Origin: Bolinopsis microptera
Lineage: Eukaryota > Ctenophora > Tentaculata > Lobata > Bolinopsidae
Length of the DNA stretch: 64,000 bases
NCBI RefSeq assembly: GCF_026151205.1
Contig: NC_087080.1
Location: 3,637,096 to 3,701,095, forward strand
Direction of reading: 5' to 3'
The notes below the pieces were generated by a model, which saw only the letters and a program-made list of their open reading frames with translations, made no database searches and was not told where the DNA came from. Made by a program: the position numbers and the translations under genes. Positions within the stretch are counted from its first letter, which is position 1, and each line of letters begins with the position of its first letter. Below are positions 13,501 to 28,500 of the stretch, piece by piece.

Positions 13501-16500
13501 TTGTATTGTTTTATGATGTAGTAGGTATAGTCACTATAGGTACATGTATAAGTTGAGTTTCACAATAGGAATTAAGGAATTTCATCTTAAATGTAGCTTA
13601 CCATAACATTCGTTCAGCTGAATCTCAGGATTGTTCACAGTATTGTCCTCTACTTTACACTGACTGGACGTTGCTGTGTTTTTTCCTTCTTTAGTAAGCT
13701 GTGGAAATGTAATTGTGATTGTTAGACACCCCCGACTAAAACTTCTACTGTGTCTTTATTTTGTTATTGAAACGACTTTATTTTGTTATTGAAACGACTT
13801 TATTTTGTTATTGAAACGACTTTATTTTGTTATTGAAACGACTTTATTTTGTTATTGAAACGACTTTAACATGTTATTCCAACTCTGGAAGAATAACTAG
13901 TCGCAGTTAACCTCAGTAGTTGCTACCGATAATTAATATATTTGAGAATTTGATGTGCACTGTACAGTAGTCGTTTCATTTTCACGAGGAGTACCTCACC
14001 TTACGTTAGCGTGGAAATGGGATCAAATGAGAATAAAGTATTTAAACAATGAACTTGAAATTTACTTCATATCAAACTCTAATGTCAAACCGTGTTAGTG
14101 TTGCATGTATAAGGTTGAGAGTCTCCAGGTGCAATTAGATTGTCACTATCGGTGAAGACAGCATTGCCATTATTTGTTAGTTTGCAGCTGAAAATGATAT
14201 TTTAAATTGTGTCAAAGTGATGATCTAGCTATGATACAAATTCAAAATAAAGTTAGGAACATAATTTAATTTACATACGTATATAATATGATTTTGCAAA
14301 TTGCAGCTGTGTACAGACTCTCATGATGAAATACTTTCTTTACATTCTATAATACGAATAGAAATTGTCCAGGAAATTTAAATTCTAAAGAAACTACACA
14401 ATGGTTATTAATCTTACCCTAATTTACAGACACCTCCAAAATCTATTGGACCAGCTTTGCAGGTTTTAGTGTTGGTAGCAGTAGAGGACGTAACCACGTA
14501 TTCTAGACGGTATAGTAAATATTATCTCAAATAAAAATGGGATGAACACTGAACAGTGAGTATTATTATAGACATGCATAATATGCTTTTATAAATTTGT
14601 AGAGTTGAATAAATTAAGATTGACTAAAATTAATTAATTAAATTTTAATTCAAATGTTAATAATACTTTTGTTGGTCGTGTCTTGACAAGTAATTGTCAC
14701 GGTTTCGTCAACGTGTATGGTAGAATATCCTGTCTCATCCAATTTTTCAGCATCAAAGAATTCAAGAATTCCGTGGTAGAGGTCGGCATTATTCGGTGTA
14801 TCAACATAGCACCCGTCTGAAGGAATAATGTATATCAATATATACCCAATAATTACATAACAAAATAAGTTAATAATAATTAACTTAAATCAGATTTTTA
14901 TTTATAATTTAAAAACTGAGATCTGTAACTATTTGTGATAATGAGCCGCTGATCTGAACATGAGTGTAAATTCAAAAGAGTGTAAAAGAGGGGCTGACCT
15001 TCACAACTGACGATGTCAATAGTGTTCGGAACACTACACGACTGTGTGTAATCATTAACTGGTAACAGGGATCTGGTAAAATATTAATTTGATTAAATAA
15101 TTAATTATTATCATAAATTAATTATGACAAATTTCATGATTTGAGCTCTAGAGGTGTGATTCTAATACAAGTATCAAGCCTCTGATCATTTCTGCTCGCT
15201 TCATTGGAAATATCTCATAGATGCCAGAGTCCAAATTTCTAACTGACTAACTGATATTAAAATTCAGAGATAGCCATAATATAGAGTAATATGGTTATAA
15301 CCATTTGCAAACATACCCTTTTTCGCATGTGGTAGTCACAGTTACCCCGTTCCTGATATACGGGTCTTCTGGACTGACAGTCGTTTTGTCGTTCGCATTG
15401 TTAGTAACTTTACATGAGTCTGAAGCGAACGTCAGCTGTCAATTTCTTGAATACATTTTATTTCTTCATTGAAACGGCGAACACTTAATTCTAAATCATC
15501 CCACAAAAAAGATGCCCATCTTTATGGGACAATAAAACCTTAACATAAAAGAAACGAAGATTGTACTTCTTGAATTCATAAATGCAACACTTCATCCCCG
15601 AAAATTCCAATGATTAAGATTCATACTTATTATTTCGAGACCAGCCTTATCAGACATGATCGTTAGAGTTTGGTGATCAGACCTCCACGTGACCTTACAG
15701 CTGAGATGGAAAGAGTTTGATAAGCAAAAAATATGTTGAAGAGTATGATATTCTTGGTATTGCTGTATTGGATTGAAGATAATTTATTTCGGTGGCTACT
15801 TGTGGTGAACACCCCAACATTGGTCATGTTGACACCTCTATATTATATAAAATTAGCAATAATCAAGATTTACGAATAACCTGTATTCATTGCTACGATC
15901 GGTGTCATAGAAGACATCAGGAGTTTCGTAGCTCTTTGTTGAAGTGTCCGTGTTCACGGGAATGTTTGTGACATCATTTTTGAACCATTCGTAGGTTCTG
16001 GAAAAAAACATTGTACAGTAATTATTTAGGAGTCACATCGATCATAAACTATCGGTAATACAAAGTCACCTTTGTTAACCATACAGTTTGCTAGAGTATC
16101 GACGATCAGTTAATTTGAGGTACGAAAAGAATTGTGCGGTGCCTCATCAGTCCTCACCCATAAAAACAAAGTGAGTTTGAGCCAAGTGGTGACTAAATAA
16201 TATTCATCAGAAAACTTGTTTTTTTAATCTACTCTAGCATAGCTTAGTAGTCTACCTATTATATTACTAATAATATCAATATACACACGATAACCTTAAA
16301 AACCAGGAAAAAATATCATCAACATATTTTCCAAATTCTTTGACCAGCCAATTTAAACTTGGCAACACTTACACGCCAAATCCAGCAGCTTGCTGAGGAG
16401 CAACATCTATGTCGAAGTTGGCGGTATAACCAGAGGTTATGTCGAGTGCTTTTGTAGGTTGAGTTGTTATATCTGAGAAAAAACGTTTGATTTATACAGT

Positions 16501-19500
16501 TTTAATCATGATTTTCATTTTCACTGCATATAAATTTTTGTAATCTTTATTTTTTCAATGAACCTGTCAAGAAATTAAGTTGGACTTCATAAACTCACGG
16601 AAGACGTCTTTTATGGTGAAAGTTTTGTCGTTAGTTCCACTTTTTGTACTTGTAAATTGACACGTGTATGTATCATCCTGTGTATTAATTGTACTGTGAG
16701 TATAAATAGCGGACTTTGTGCTAAAGTTCACATTATTTAAAGAAGTAGAATGTTTTCTTCGACCATATCACGTGATATTAATTAATTAGATATAAACAGA
16801 AGAATATGAAAAAAAACCTTCAAATCGATGTTCTCAAACTTAGACTTTAGGATTGTTAGTATTGTTGTTAAGGACCCTTCATCATGGGTTGAAGTAATGT
16901 CGTACGACTCGTCATCTTCTATATCCAAACCATCTGTAATAATAATTTGAAAATTATTTATCAGATATTAGATATAATGCAAAAAGAGAAACGTATGTGA
17001 ATGTTAGATTCAAAATCCATGATCCCATTTCAGCTCCAGAAGATCAACAAAATCTCAAATTGAAAGTCAAAAGCAAAATAATAACAGTTTGTGACATAAT
17101 GAACACTTTTGTTAGCGTTTATGATTCTAAGGCCCACTATAATAAGGGTCAGAAAGCTTCTGTGATCAAATTTATAGAGTGGCAACTGATTATTTAACTG
17201 ATCATTATTATTCCAAAAATGTTATCATAATACTTAAATATAAGGAAGATCTAAAATAATCTAAAATGGAATTGAGAGGCGATAGTTCAGCGGTCATTTA
17301 TGATGTGATATTTTATATTACGATTTGATACTCAAATTCCAAACGTTGCAGTGGAACTCTACAATCGTAATTGTCAGGGGGCGCGCAAAAAAATGATTGG
17401 GACGCCGTCACTTTGCAAATTATAAATTTCAGTGATTGAAAAACAGCTGTTGGACAGCGGGAATTTAGCAAAGCTTTTACCTTGTAACCATTTAACTTCG
17501 AAATCTGTAATTGGTTAGATTAATGGATCGAAATAAAAACAACCCAGTGTTGTTTCATATTAGAATTTATTTATTCACATCTCGTGAGGAGAGACTATTG
17601 AAGGTACATGTTGGTTGGTGGTAGACTAAAGTAGAATACACAGAAGATCCAAATTCTCCGAATTACAACGGATGACAAAAAATTCAAGTAGATTTGACTT
17701 AAACTTGTAAAAAATAGGGATATAATTTTAGACTGACCGCTCTGCCAATTGGAATTCACGTCTGTTGCGTGTTGAGAATTGTAAGTACAGGTTAAAGCTA
17801 GCTCCCCACCGACTACTCCGTAAACTTCACTGGCCGGTGTGACAACAATCTCTGAATTAATAATATTATGTCAATTGTTAAATCATAATAAGTTACCTTT
17901 ATGCTAAGCAATTATCAATCTAACTACTAAATCTATATTTATATATATTTTTCATAGGTCTCTCGAATAAACTAAGGAAGTCTTGGAATTTGTTCACTTC
18001 ACTTCATGATAAGTGTTCTTCTGTGTAAGATGGTATTTTTGAAATCATGATTACAACAAAAATCTCATTGATTCGCCTTACATATATATTAAAGGAATTT
18101 CGCCTTTTTTGTACAAACCTTGTGAATACAACTTTGACGTGGAACTTATTTCGAACGGTACGTTTCCCTTTAAGTAGGTTGCCTTGCAAATGACATCCGT
18201 GTTGTCCTTGTCGTCAGTGTCGGTAATTGTTAAACTTCCAGATGTTTCTGTTTCCTTAACACCTTTTACAAACCTAGATGGGAATCAGGGTTGAAAATGT
18301 AAGTTTTATGTAAGATACTGTGATTTATTTGGGATCATTGAAGGAGGGCTCAGCACATCGTTCCAGCGCTTAGGTTCAGTCTTAACTTCATACATATATC
18401 TTATGGCAATTGATGAGATCTTTGCTTATAGTGTTATATTGGTTAAATATCATTCGCTTACCATGAATAAGCTGGAGCAATATCTTCCGCTTTCGTAGTT
18501 GTCCTGGCAACACAAGTGAAGGTAGCAGCAGCCCCGCCAACAGCAAATTCGTCTTTGAGTGGCGTAGTGAAAGCTGAAAAGTGATAATGGTGACTTTAGT
18601 TATCATCGAAACTGTAAGGGAAAACAATTTAGATTTTTTTCAATTCATCATTTTTACCAACTGTTCGTACAATTAATCGTACCTGGAATGTCAAGTTTCA
18701 GAGTGGAGAAAATGGTCCTGGAGACTGTTGGACTTGGAGCAAGATCATATATAACGTTACATTGCCATGTTCCCTCATCAGTATTGTAGTCAATCTAAAG
18801 AGATGAAATAATTATGGTGAATCCTTGATCATCCTAAATCTTTAATTTGGAGAGATTTTAGCTTTTATCATTAAGAATCTGTTCAATTATTGCAGATTTG
18901 AATACTTTCTACTATAGCAGATGTTTTTTAAATACTCGAAGATTTAATAATTCACAATAAATTCATCATCTTGATATTCATTTGAGTACAACGTTACTTA
19001 CGTTCGTTTTAGTATTTTTTATTGCCTGGCCATCATTCGAAAAGTTTTCTGCAGCACCGCTCCATCCTGTCGATCCAGAAAGAGTCCTGAGATTTATTTA
19101 CAAAATAAGTTTAAATAGTATACTTAAGTTTGAAAACTGATATATCAGATCAGAAGTAAGAACCGATAGTTTTTAGTTATCATCGCTAAATCAATTTTCT
19201 AAAACAAAAAATGCAGGCCGGGCCTAAGCTCATAATATTTGAATTGAAATTCATGTTCTAGATAGTATAACAGAGTCATGTGATAAAATCTGCTACAGTG
19301 ATCCGAGCCGTGAGACTTTTTGTCAGCGGCGGCGGCGCTTGCTGTTTTTATGGATGGTGGCAGCACTTCAGCCCGCCGTGAAAAATCCGGCTTTGAAGCC
19401 AGCGGCGCGGCAACTCGGATCACTGATTTGTTATAATATTTGTATATGACATCACATACCAAGAAGACGAAGTGAGTTCCTTCTTTACATCACTAACAGT

Positions 19501-22500
19501 ACAACTAAGAATAGCTTCTGTGTCGTCCTCTTTGATAACATCTGTTGCCGTCACAACTGAGAGATAACCGATTAGCTAATTATAATAGAGAATAAATAAG
19601 TTATAAAAACTTTGTTGTTATTTTGTTTTGACAGCTAAAACCTCGCCAGAAAAACTTTAGACCAGATATTTCTAGCAATAGTTCGGTCATGGTAATATGA
19701 TGCTTTTTATATCTAAAAGGAGGCGGTTCAGGAAGCACTCTTAAAAACATATTCAAATTGCTTAAAAGTAAAAATTGAGAACAAGCTTAAATTTTTAGCT
19801 TAACATTGAAACCAAAAAGAATGAAAATCTCTTAAGATATTAACGCATCGTTTTTCTCAACTTATACAATTGAAATATTTTCTAGCAAAACTGTGACTTA
19901 GCGCCAGCAACTCAGCCGCAAACCCTCAACATACAATTTATATCACAATTCACAACCACCATTATGGGGGTACTGGGGCAGATACTATCCGAAATACTAC
20001 ACTATGTATGTCATACTGCATTATAATAGGTAAACTCCTGCAGGGGATGCTACTAGTTTGCTGTAAACTCTCAAGACTAACTATAATATTATAACAACCG
20101 TTTTGACAATATGTTTCACTGTGCAGCCATTTCACAATCTGTACAACTATTTCACATTTCACGATCTGTTTCACTGTGCCGGTTATCAACTATTACCTCC
20201 TCACTTAAATACGTTAACACTGCAATACATTATATGATATTTAAACTGCTACAGACGATAACTACGTACTATTGTTTGTTATAAAACTTGACAGGTGTTG
20301 ATGGAATGTGCCCTCCCTAGGGAATTAACACCAACATCCGCAACTTAAATTGGTGTGCTGACTTTTACTTATCACAGAACTCGGTAGTAGTTCATAGATT
20401 GTTATAACTAGCGATAATCTAGGAAAATAATAAATCCGTATAAATCGTGGCATATGCGGAAACGAGATTTAAAGATTTTCCGCGACTATTAATCTTTTCC
20501 ACGACAAATCGCGATTATTTCAGTTTTCGCGACAGATGGCGAATTCTCCTTTACATTTAAAGATTTGCTATCACGCGACGCAAGATTTAATTTGATTAAC
20601 TAGCAAGTGAAGCTAAAAAGCACCCCCGAATCAATCTTACAAAAAAACATAACTTAGTTAGTTCTCAAATCTCACAAAACAACATGATCTTAGTTAGTTC
20701 TCAAATCTTACAAAACAACATAACTTAGTTAGTTCTCAAATCTTACAAAACAACATGATCTTAGTTAACTCGGAGGTTGGCGGATCATACCCGCCCCGGC
20801 ACTATGCCGGCCCATGATTTTCCGAATCGCTTACCAGTGGAAATCTAGTCAATTCAAATATCTGCTTGCTTGGTACTCATGGTCGATACAATCACAGCCC
20901 AACCAACTATACTTGATCAGACCGATTCACCTACATGTGCATACGCCATCTGGGAGCCGTCAGTTGAGCTTGCTCTCTGACTCGTGGGTTGAAAACATCG
21001 TGTACAGTACTTCGTGAGTAGTACAGTACTTCACAACGATAACCCGCCTCCCCAACCAAATCTCTTAAATTATGATCTTAGTTAGTTAGTTTAGTTAGTT
21101 CTCGAATAATAAACATTGACAGTAGATCTGTTTATCAGAGAATAGTATTTTCAAATTATTTTGATTAAGACATTACGTATTTTATGACCATAATAGGATT
21201 ATTTCACTGGACAGAAATATTTAACCACGAAACATATTTTCAAAAAATATGCTAACGCTATGGTTCAAGATAGCAACTATTTGGTTGGCTGTTCAGACTT
21301 CAGAACTACTGGAAGCAATATTTCAACCGAGGTATATCACAAATTGACCCTCTAAAGAATGAGGAGCAGTACTTGAGAGTTGTGACGTAACTGGTACAAG
21401 GATATAAAATGTGCTGTCACATTTCATATACTTTTAACGCGGTATCATTTATCATTAAAGCCACAAAAACAAAAGTTACCCGTACTATAACCTAAAACAA
21501 GACTCAAGAGCACTATAACTTTAAAGCAGAAAAGCAATGGACGGTGGCATGTCCGGCAATAAAGCACGCACTCACCTTCTCAACTAGATCTTATCTGGTA
21601 TTATTGAGTGTGTGATTATTATTCTTTAGTTTATAAGTTATTTACATAATATTATAGTATTAATTATAATAAGCTAAAAGTAGGAATGTCCTAGACTGAT
21701 CAAAAATTATAAAAAGCTGAAAGCATGACACGGTATCATGTACTTACCAACAAAGTCGATGAAGACATCTTCCTTGAAGATTCGCGGATCTTCACCAGCA
21801 TCAACAGTCACACTGACAGTCACTTTGTAAGTCTGGTCTTCAGTCACACCTGTGATCTGGAATTGGAGAAGAAGATAAATCCTTGATTACTTTATAAAGA
21901 TCCAGTGAAATGGTTCAACCCATCCCCAAAGGAAAATGCTTTACTATCATCAAAATTGAGGGATTTCTTCATAGATGACTATAGTGACTCATTGATAATG
22001 ATAGATAAATGAGATACTGATAGTTAACCGACATTGATGGACAAATTATACAGATGAACAAAATATGATACTGTTAATGGGTGTATGTTATATTTTTAGA
22101 TCTTAGCATAGTCCTGACCTTAAGTCCATCCTTTGGTAGATTATACTCTTTCAGCTGTCCTGCAGGTACCACCGTAGAACTCCCAACTAAGACGGAAGAG
22201 TATTGATTATATTTATTTCTTCTTATTTACGAAGTATGCTTGAGACTTGATTCATATCATATTCATTATCTAGATATCTTCGATCACAACATGGCTACTG
22301 TCTAATCAGTGATCACCACAAAAGTAAGAATACCAGGCTGGCTTTAACAGAAACCACGAGAGTCGAGACTAACCTTTACTCCAATATATTGAGAGCTTAT
22401 CATTAGCACTGTGTGCAGTTGACAGGCCCGTCACCAGAATCCTAGCTAAAGTCTCTGTGGCACTCTCACTGATAACGTCGCCAACAGGTTCCAACTCTGA

Positions 22501-25500
22501 AATAGAGGATTTCTTGATACAAGTCGGTATTCATAAATAAACCTTTAATAACTTATAATATCGGCAGAATCTCAAGCAAATCTCAAAACTATTGAAGCTG
22601 AAATATTCGATGAGTAATTCACACAGACATTCAGCGTGAAATTAGTAAATTACGCACATTTTGTACACTGCAGTGTGTGTAATATATAAATATATAGACA
22701 ACAAAGTGCCGTGTGTTTGTGCAAGGTTTGTTTACACTCAACACTCCCAATAACTAACAATAACAATCACTGGAGTAACAAATAAACACCCACACCCACA
22801 CACCCACATCTACACACATCTATACATCTACACAGATTTACACATATCTACACACATCTACACACATCTACACACATCCACAATATTTGATGCGTTAAAG
22901 CGCATGCAGTATTTTTAATTTATTGAAAATTCGGTTTTCGGCCAGTTTAAGAACTCTCATAGAAATTTTCAATGAAATAAATAAAACGCTAATGTATAAT
23001 GAGGAAGTTGAATTAGAGGCGTGAGCTAGCCGGCTAAGCCGGCTTAGCCAGCCGATTGAAATTGCCGGCTTAGCCAGCCGATTGCCATCGGCTAGCCGAT
23101 CGGCTAACACATTTTCAGCAGTTATCACTTATCTCTACTTCAGGCCGGGAATCTAGACGGCATGTAACAAATTATACCATGATCGACTTTAGAGATAAAT
23201 TTCACAAATTTCAGAACCGTCAGACGGATCGTCTTAAAGACGAAATTAAAGTATATGAGGCCTTGCAGTGCCCTAAAAACTTTCTGTCCAAGATGGACAC
23301 CCTTAGATTTTGGAAATGTCGTAGTGATACATTGCCCCTTCTTTCAAAATTAGCATGCGCTATATTTTCGGTTCTGCTGATGTGGAAAGAACATGGTCAG
23401 CAGCAGGGCTGACTGTAAACAATAGGAGATCAAAGATCTCATCAGACAATTTAAAAGCCATTATGCTCATTAATCTCAACAGAGATCTTTTGTTAAGTTT
23501 TATAAGTAAATTAGAGATTAATTCTGGCCAGTGAGAATTTCCTAACTTATTATTGACTAACTTATTATTATTGAAGTTATGAAATTGTATCACTTGTTAC
23601 CTTCCATTTCAAGTTTAGCCCTTAAAATCGACATAAAGTATAAAGAAACATAAAGTATAAGCCAATAAATTTTAATACAAAATAGTAATATTAGCAAAAT
23701 AAAAATTTTTGGTACAATATCTGATACCAGGATCTGGTAATCCCATTCCCAGTTTTAGCCGGCTTAGCCGGCTAGCCAGCCGATTTTTTCTCTTAGCCAG
23801 CCGATTGCCGTCGGCTAGCCGGCTCACGGCTCTAAGTTGAATGCTCAATGTAACTGAATTGTTGCATAACGGCTCACCATTGAGCTGGTCCAGTTCTAGT
23901 TAATCCTGGGTTTTCTGACCAAAGTCAAATATAAACTCACCAAACACGTCCACAGACACCTCCTTTTCTTCCTCTTTTCCGTCAATTTCCACTTTGCATG
24001 TGTAAGTAGCGTCTGCTTGCACGCTTGATAACGTTATTGTTGTGATGCCACTTTTTTTGGTCCGACTATGGTTTCGTTCCAATCATAGGAATCTGTGTCT
24101 GTAATGTCACCGCCTAGAAAAGAGATAATCTGACATAATGTTAGAAATTGTGGAAAATTATATCAGACGTTGAAATGAAGCATAGTTCAAGTTGGAAATC
24201 CAGGGATTTGTTGCTACAGAAGATGTTTTTAAAAGTCCCTTCATTAATCATGAAATATTTTAAATAGTTTTCAATTACCGTCAGTAGCCCATTTAACGTT
24301 TACTTTAATGATATCATCATGGAACCCGTCCACTTTACAGGACAGTTTAATATCTCCTCCCTTTAAGACAACGTCATCGTGACTGTGAAGTCCTGCAAGA
24401 AAGATTGGTTAAAATTAATTAGGTTTAACGAGATTGAATAATTACAATTAATAAATGAATTATACTCAATTGTGAAGTATCCTTCATGTACTTCAGTTAA
24501 AATTAATAACTAATTGTATAGGATAATTAGTCATCCAAAAATCATCCCTTGTGTCATCTCCTTTATTGACTTCTCAAAGGCCTTTGACTGCATCTTCAGA
24601 TCGCATCTTCCCGACATCCTGGCTTCCTACGGCTTTCCTAAAAAAATCATAAAAGCCATTATGTCACTCTACATTAACACTAAGGCTAAAATCATGACCC
24701 CTGAATGTATAACCTTAGAATTCCTTACCAACCTCGGAATTCTCCAGGGCGATGTTCTTGCACCTCTCAATTTTATCATCGTCCTGGATTTCATACTAAG
24801 ACTGGCAATAGGGCCACGTGATGGGTTTAAAGTTGGAAGTAACTACATTGCTGATTTGGACTTCGCCGATGACCTAGCAACAATCACTGACAGCTTCAGC
24901 GAAAATGGCCGCCTTTGCCAAAGCATTTCTGACATAGCAGCCCGTTATGGTCTCCTTATTAACATCGAAAAGACCAAATACATGTCCTACAACATCCCGC
25001 GACCTGTCAACTCAGACGAAAGAGTCTTTATTAACGGCATCCCTTTAGAAGAAGTTCATGACTTTAAGTACCTAGGATCCTTTATAGCCTCAACAAGCAG
25101 AGACATCAATGTCAGGAAAGGCCTCGCATGGAAAGCTTTACAGAGTCTAGATGCTTTTTGGAAATCTAATATGTCTAGGAAGATCAAGACTTAAGATTTT
25201 TCGAACTGTAGTAGAACCTGTTCTGCTGTATGGTGCAGAAACCTGGACTCTTAAAAAGGCTGATATAAGAGCACTAGACGGTGTTTATACTAGAATGCTA
25301 CGAAGGGTCTTTGGTATCTCATGGAAATCACATACACCTAACTCCGTTCTTTACGGAAAGATTCCATCAGTGACAGATACTATAAAGACACGAAGACTTC
25401 GGTTTGCAGGACATGTCTACCGTCTACAGGACCAACCTGCTCAACAACTCATTTTTTGGCAACCATCCTATGGCCAGCGTTATCGAGGACGACCACATAA

Positions 25501-28500
25501 GACCTTCCCGGACGTCCTACTTGAAGACACTGGAATGGAACCTGACCAGCTGCGTTTACTCATGTGTGATAGGGATAAATGGAGAGAAGCGTTGACACGA
25601 AACTCGTTCCAGATTTCATCTGGATCGACCTAGCCCCAGCATAGGATAAAGGTAAAGAGAAAACAACTATCTTAAAAAATACACTTGTCACGAAATATCT
25701 GGATCAAGCCCCAACATCAAGAACATGATCATTGCAGCAGGAGATAGGAAAGAGTGGCGGACATTAGCCAGACTGAGACAACATATACAAGAGAGCGGTC
25801 ACTTGAATGATTGAGGAGACCATTACAACATGTACAAGTAAGTACAAGTAAGTACAAGTAAGTACACAAAGTATGATCCTAATATTATGATACCCTGTTT
25901 TATTAATCAATAAGGAACTAACCGAATGTTTTAAGTTCTCCGTCTTCAGTAAAATCCCCTGCTGCAACGGTTACTTTACACGTAACATCCGTATCTTCGC
26001 TCACTGGACTGGCCTTTAATTCACTTTCAATAGTCCCTGTGCTTGAATCAAGGTCTCCAACAGTAACCTGACATATTATCTATATTATGAAAAGTAAACA
26101 TCTGTGTAAAACATGAGACCTGTAAATAGATTATTATTATGAACGAATACATCGGACGGAAAACATGGCAAAAATTTCATATAATCTTTAGAAAATGTTC
26201 CACCGACTTTGTTCATGAAATTATATAATATGAAGCTGACAGATCTACGCCTTTACTATTGCAACTGAACATTATGAAAGCAACATATTTTGTAAACCAG
26301 AAAGAGTAGTAAAACACGGTGTAGCGTCGTGGTTTTCATTTCTCAAAATGTATTAATACACTTTGGATCAGTCTTTGTATTTGTATTGTGGGCAAGGAAA
26401 AAAGATACACACAAAACAAAAAAGCAAAAGAAATTAACATAAAATTCATCCAATAGCAAGCATCCAAGAGCTATCATATTGTAACTCTACCTTTACTAAA
26501 TCTTGCTACTCAAAATTAAAGTTAAGGAGCTCGTAGAATGAAAAAATTGTGTAAGTAATTAATCAAAAGGTCTGCTTTAAGCTATCTATAGTTTGCTGAA
26601 TGTTGCTGTAAGACAAGATTTGCATTTTCAAGTCAACATTCTGAGCCTCAAGAGATGCTACAAAATTATTTTTTGCTGCAGTGAGTCACGCTAATGATGA
26701 ACTATTTGAAAACATTAATTAAACCTTGTCATAGTAAAATTAATCTACTCGAAATTGTGCTCTACGCGCAGCTCGCAAATGGTTGAGCTATTGCTTCTTT
26801 TTTTTCAGTCTATTTTACAAGGACTAACGAGTTGCTGCTATTAATTAGTTAACTAGTTCATTTTAGTTTTACTATTCTACTGATAATTTGTGACCCCAAG
26901 TTGAATAATTGGTATATCAATGGCGTAATGCAATGAACAGTTTTCACGGTCATTTAAGGGTGTAATTCAATATCCGGACACAAACGAAACAGCTTGAAGA
27001 TCCTGAAGATTACCCTGTCTTCTTAACCAATATAAACTATTTGACTTTTACATAATATAAAGAAGTCACAACTCTGAACTCACCGTATAGGTAGTACCCG
27101 AGGTGTCATTACTATCCTCAGTTTCCTCGTACTCCTTACCATCAACAACCCACACAATCTTTTCGGGTTTCGTAGATATTCCAGTAACAGTACATGTCAT
27201 TATGCCGGTTGAACCCTGGATAACCTCCAGACCAGTTACTTCCATATCTGAGAGAAGCGGTATTATTTTTAGAACTCTAGTAGTGGTTAATGTGCTGCGT
27301 CTCACAAACATGTAAGCGGGTAGTAGCCCTAATCTTAACAGTTAAACAAAATTTAGACCACCATCACCCTCTGCTAAACCCTTAATTAAACTATTTAAAA
27401 AGTTGTTTGACACCATAATTACATTAATAAATATATGATTAGTAAAATTTTTAATTAATTGCTTTCGCCACTTCGGGATGCACCAATAATTATTTCAATA
27501 CTTACTTAAAACTGCTAACAATCTGTTTTAAGTTAGAATAAATGAACTCACTAAAAACATTTGACTTTATACATCCGTATAAAGTTAATATTAGTAAGAT
27601 ACTCACTAAAAACATTTGAGTTAACATCAGTCTTTTGTGGAGACGCTGATGTTTTTCCATGCTCGTCAGATTGAATGACACAGGTGAAAACAGCATCAGC
27701 CGTGTTTTCACCAGCAGGTACGGTCAGAATTGTAGTTTGAATGTTGGTACCAGGAACGTAAGTTCCAACGTCAATAGCATAGCTGTCAGTACCGTCAGTT
27801 ATAACACCACCCGAACTAGGTTTATTCCATGTTACCGCCTCCAGCTGCTTACTCAAACCACTTACTACACAAGATATTGTAGCTTCTGTGTTTGCCAGCA
27901 CTTCGCTACCCTTAGCTTCTACACCTGAAACAATCAGTCATTTAAAATAAGCCCACAACAAAAAATATCAACAGTATTGTACAGGAACTGAATCATTGAA
28001 CTTTCTCAACTAAATTCACTGGATCCTATGATGAGTTTAATTTAGTTTCAACAGTAGGATGTAACAAGTTATCTTAGATATAAAGTTAAAACAGCAGAGC
28101 ATCATTTATGGGCAGTTATAAATACCCAGCAAGTCCTAAGAAACTTACCGAAAGTAAGGAAGTTGACAACAATGTCTTTAAAAGCAGATGTTGCTGAATC
28201 CGGATATTCTATAGATTCCGCAGCACATTTGTATGTCGCGGGATTTGCAGCTCCAGCTACACTTTTAAGAGTGGCAGCATCAATGGTCAGAGTTGATTTC
28301 TGAATTTTGTCACCAGCAGAGTCAGCTGTTCCCTGTGCGATGGTGTACCCTCCACTACCACTTGTTATAGCAGCCCCAGCATGATCCTTCCACGACACAG
28401 TGACATCTGTAGCCACATCTCCGATATTACAAGTCAATGTCTGAGCCACAGCGGTGGTGGCTTTTTTAGGAGTCTCCGGATCGACGGCTGAAATAATTTG

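Larger units (their letters stand above)
19557..21747. other. Long intron (2.2 kb) without recognisable gene
   Basis: Intron between split Ig domains 26 and 27. Apart from the tandem repeat and possible SINE listed separately I see only AT-rich sequence with short duplications. Confidence 0.6.
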
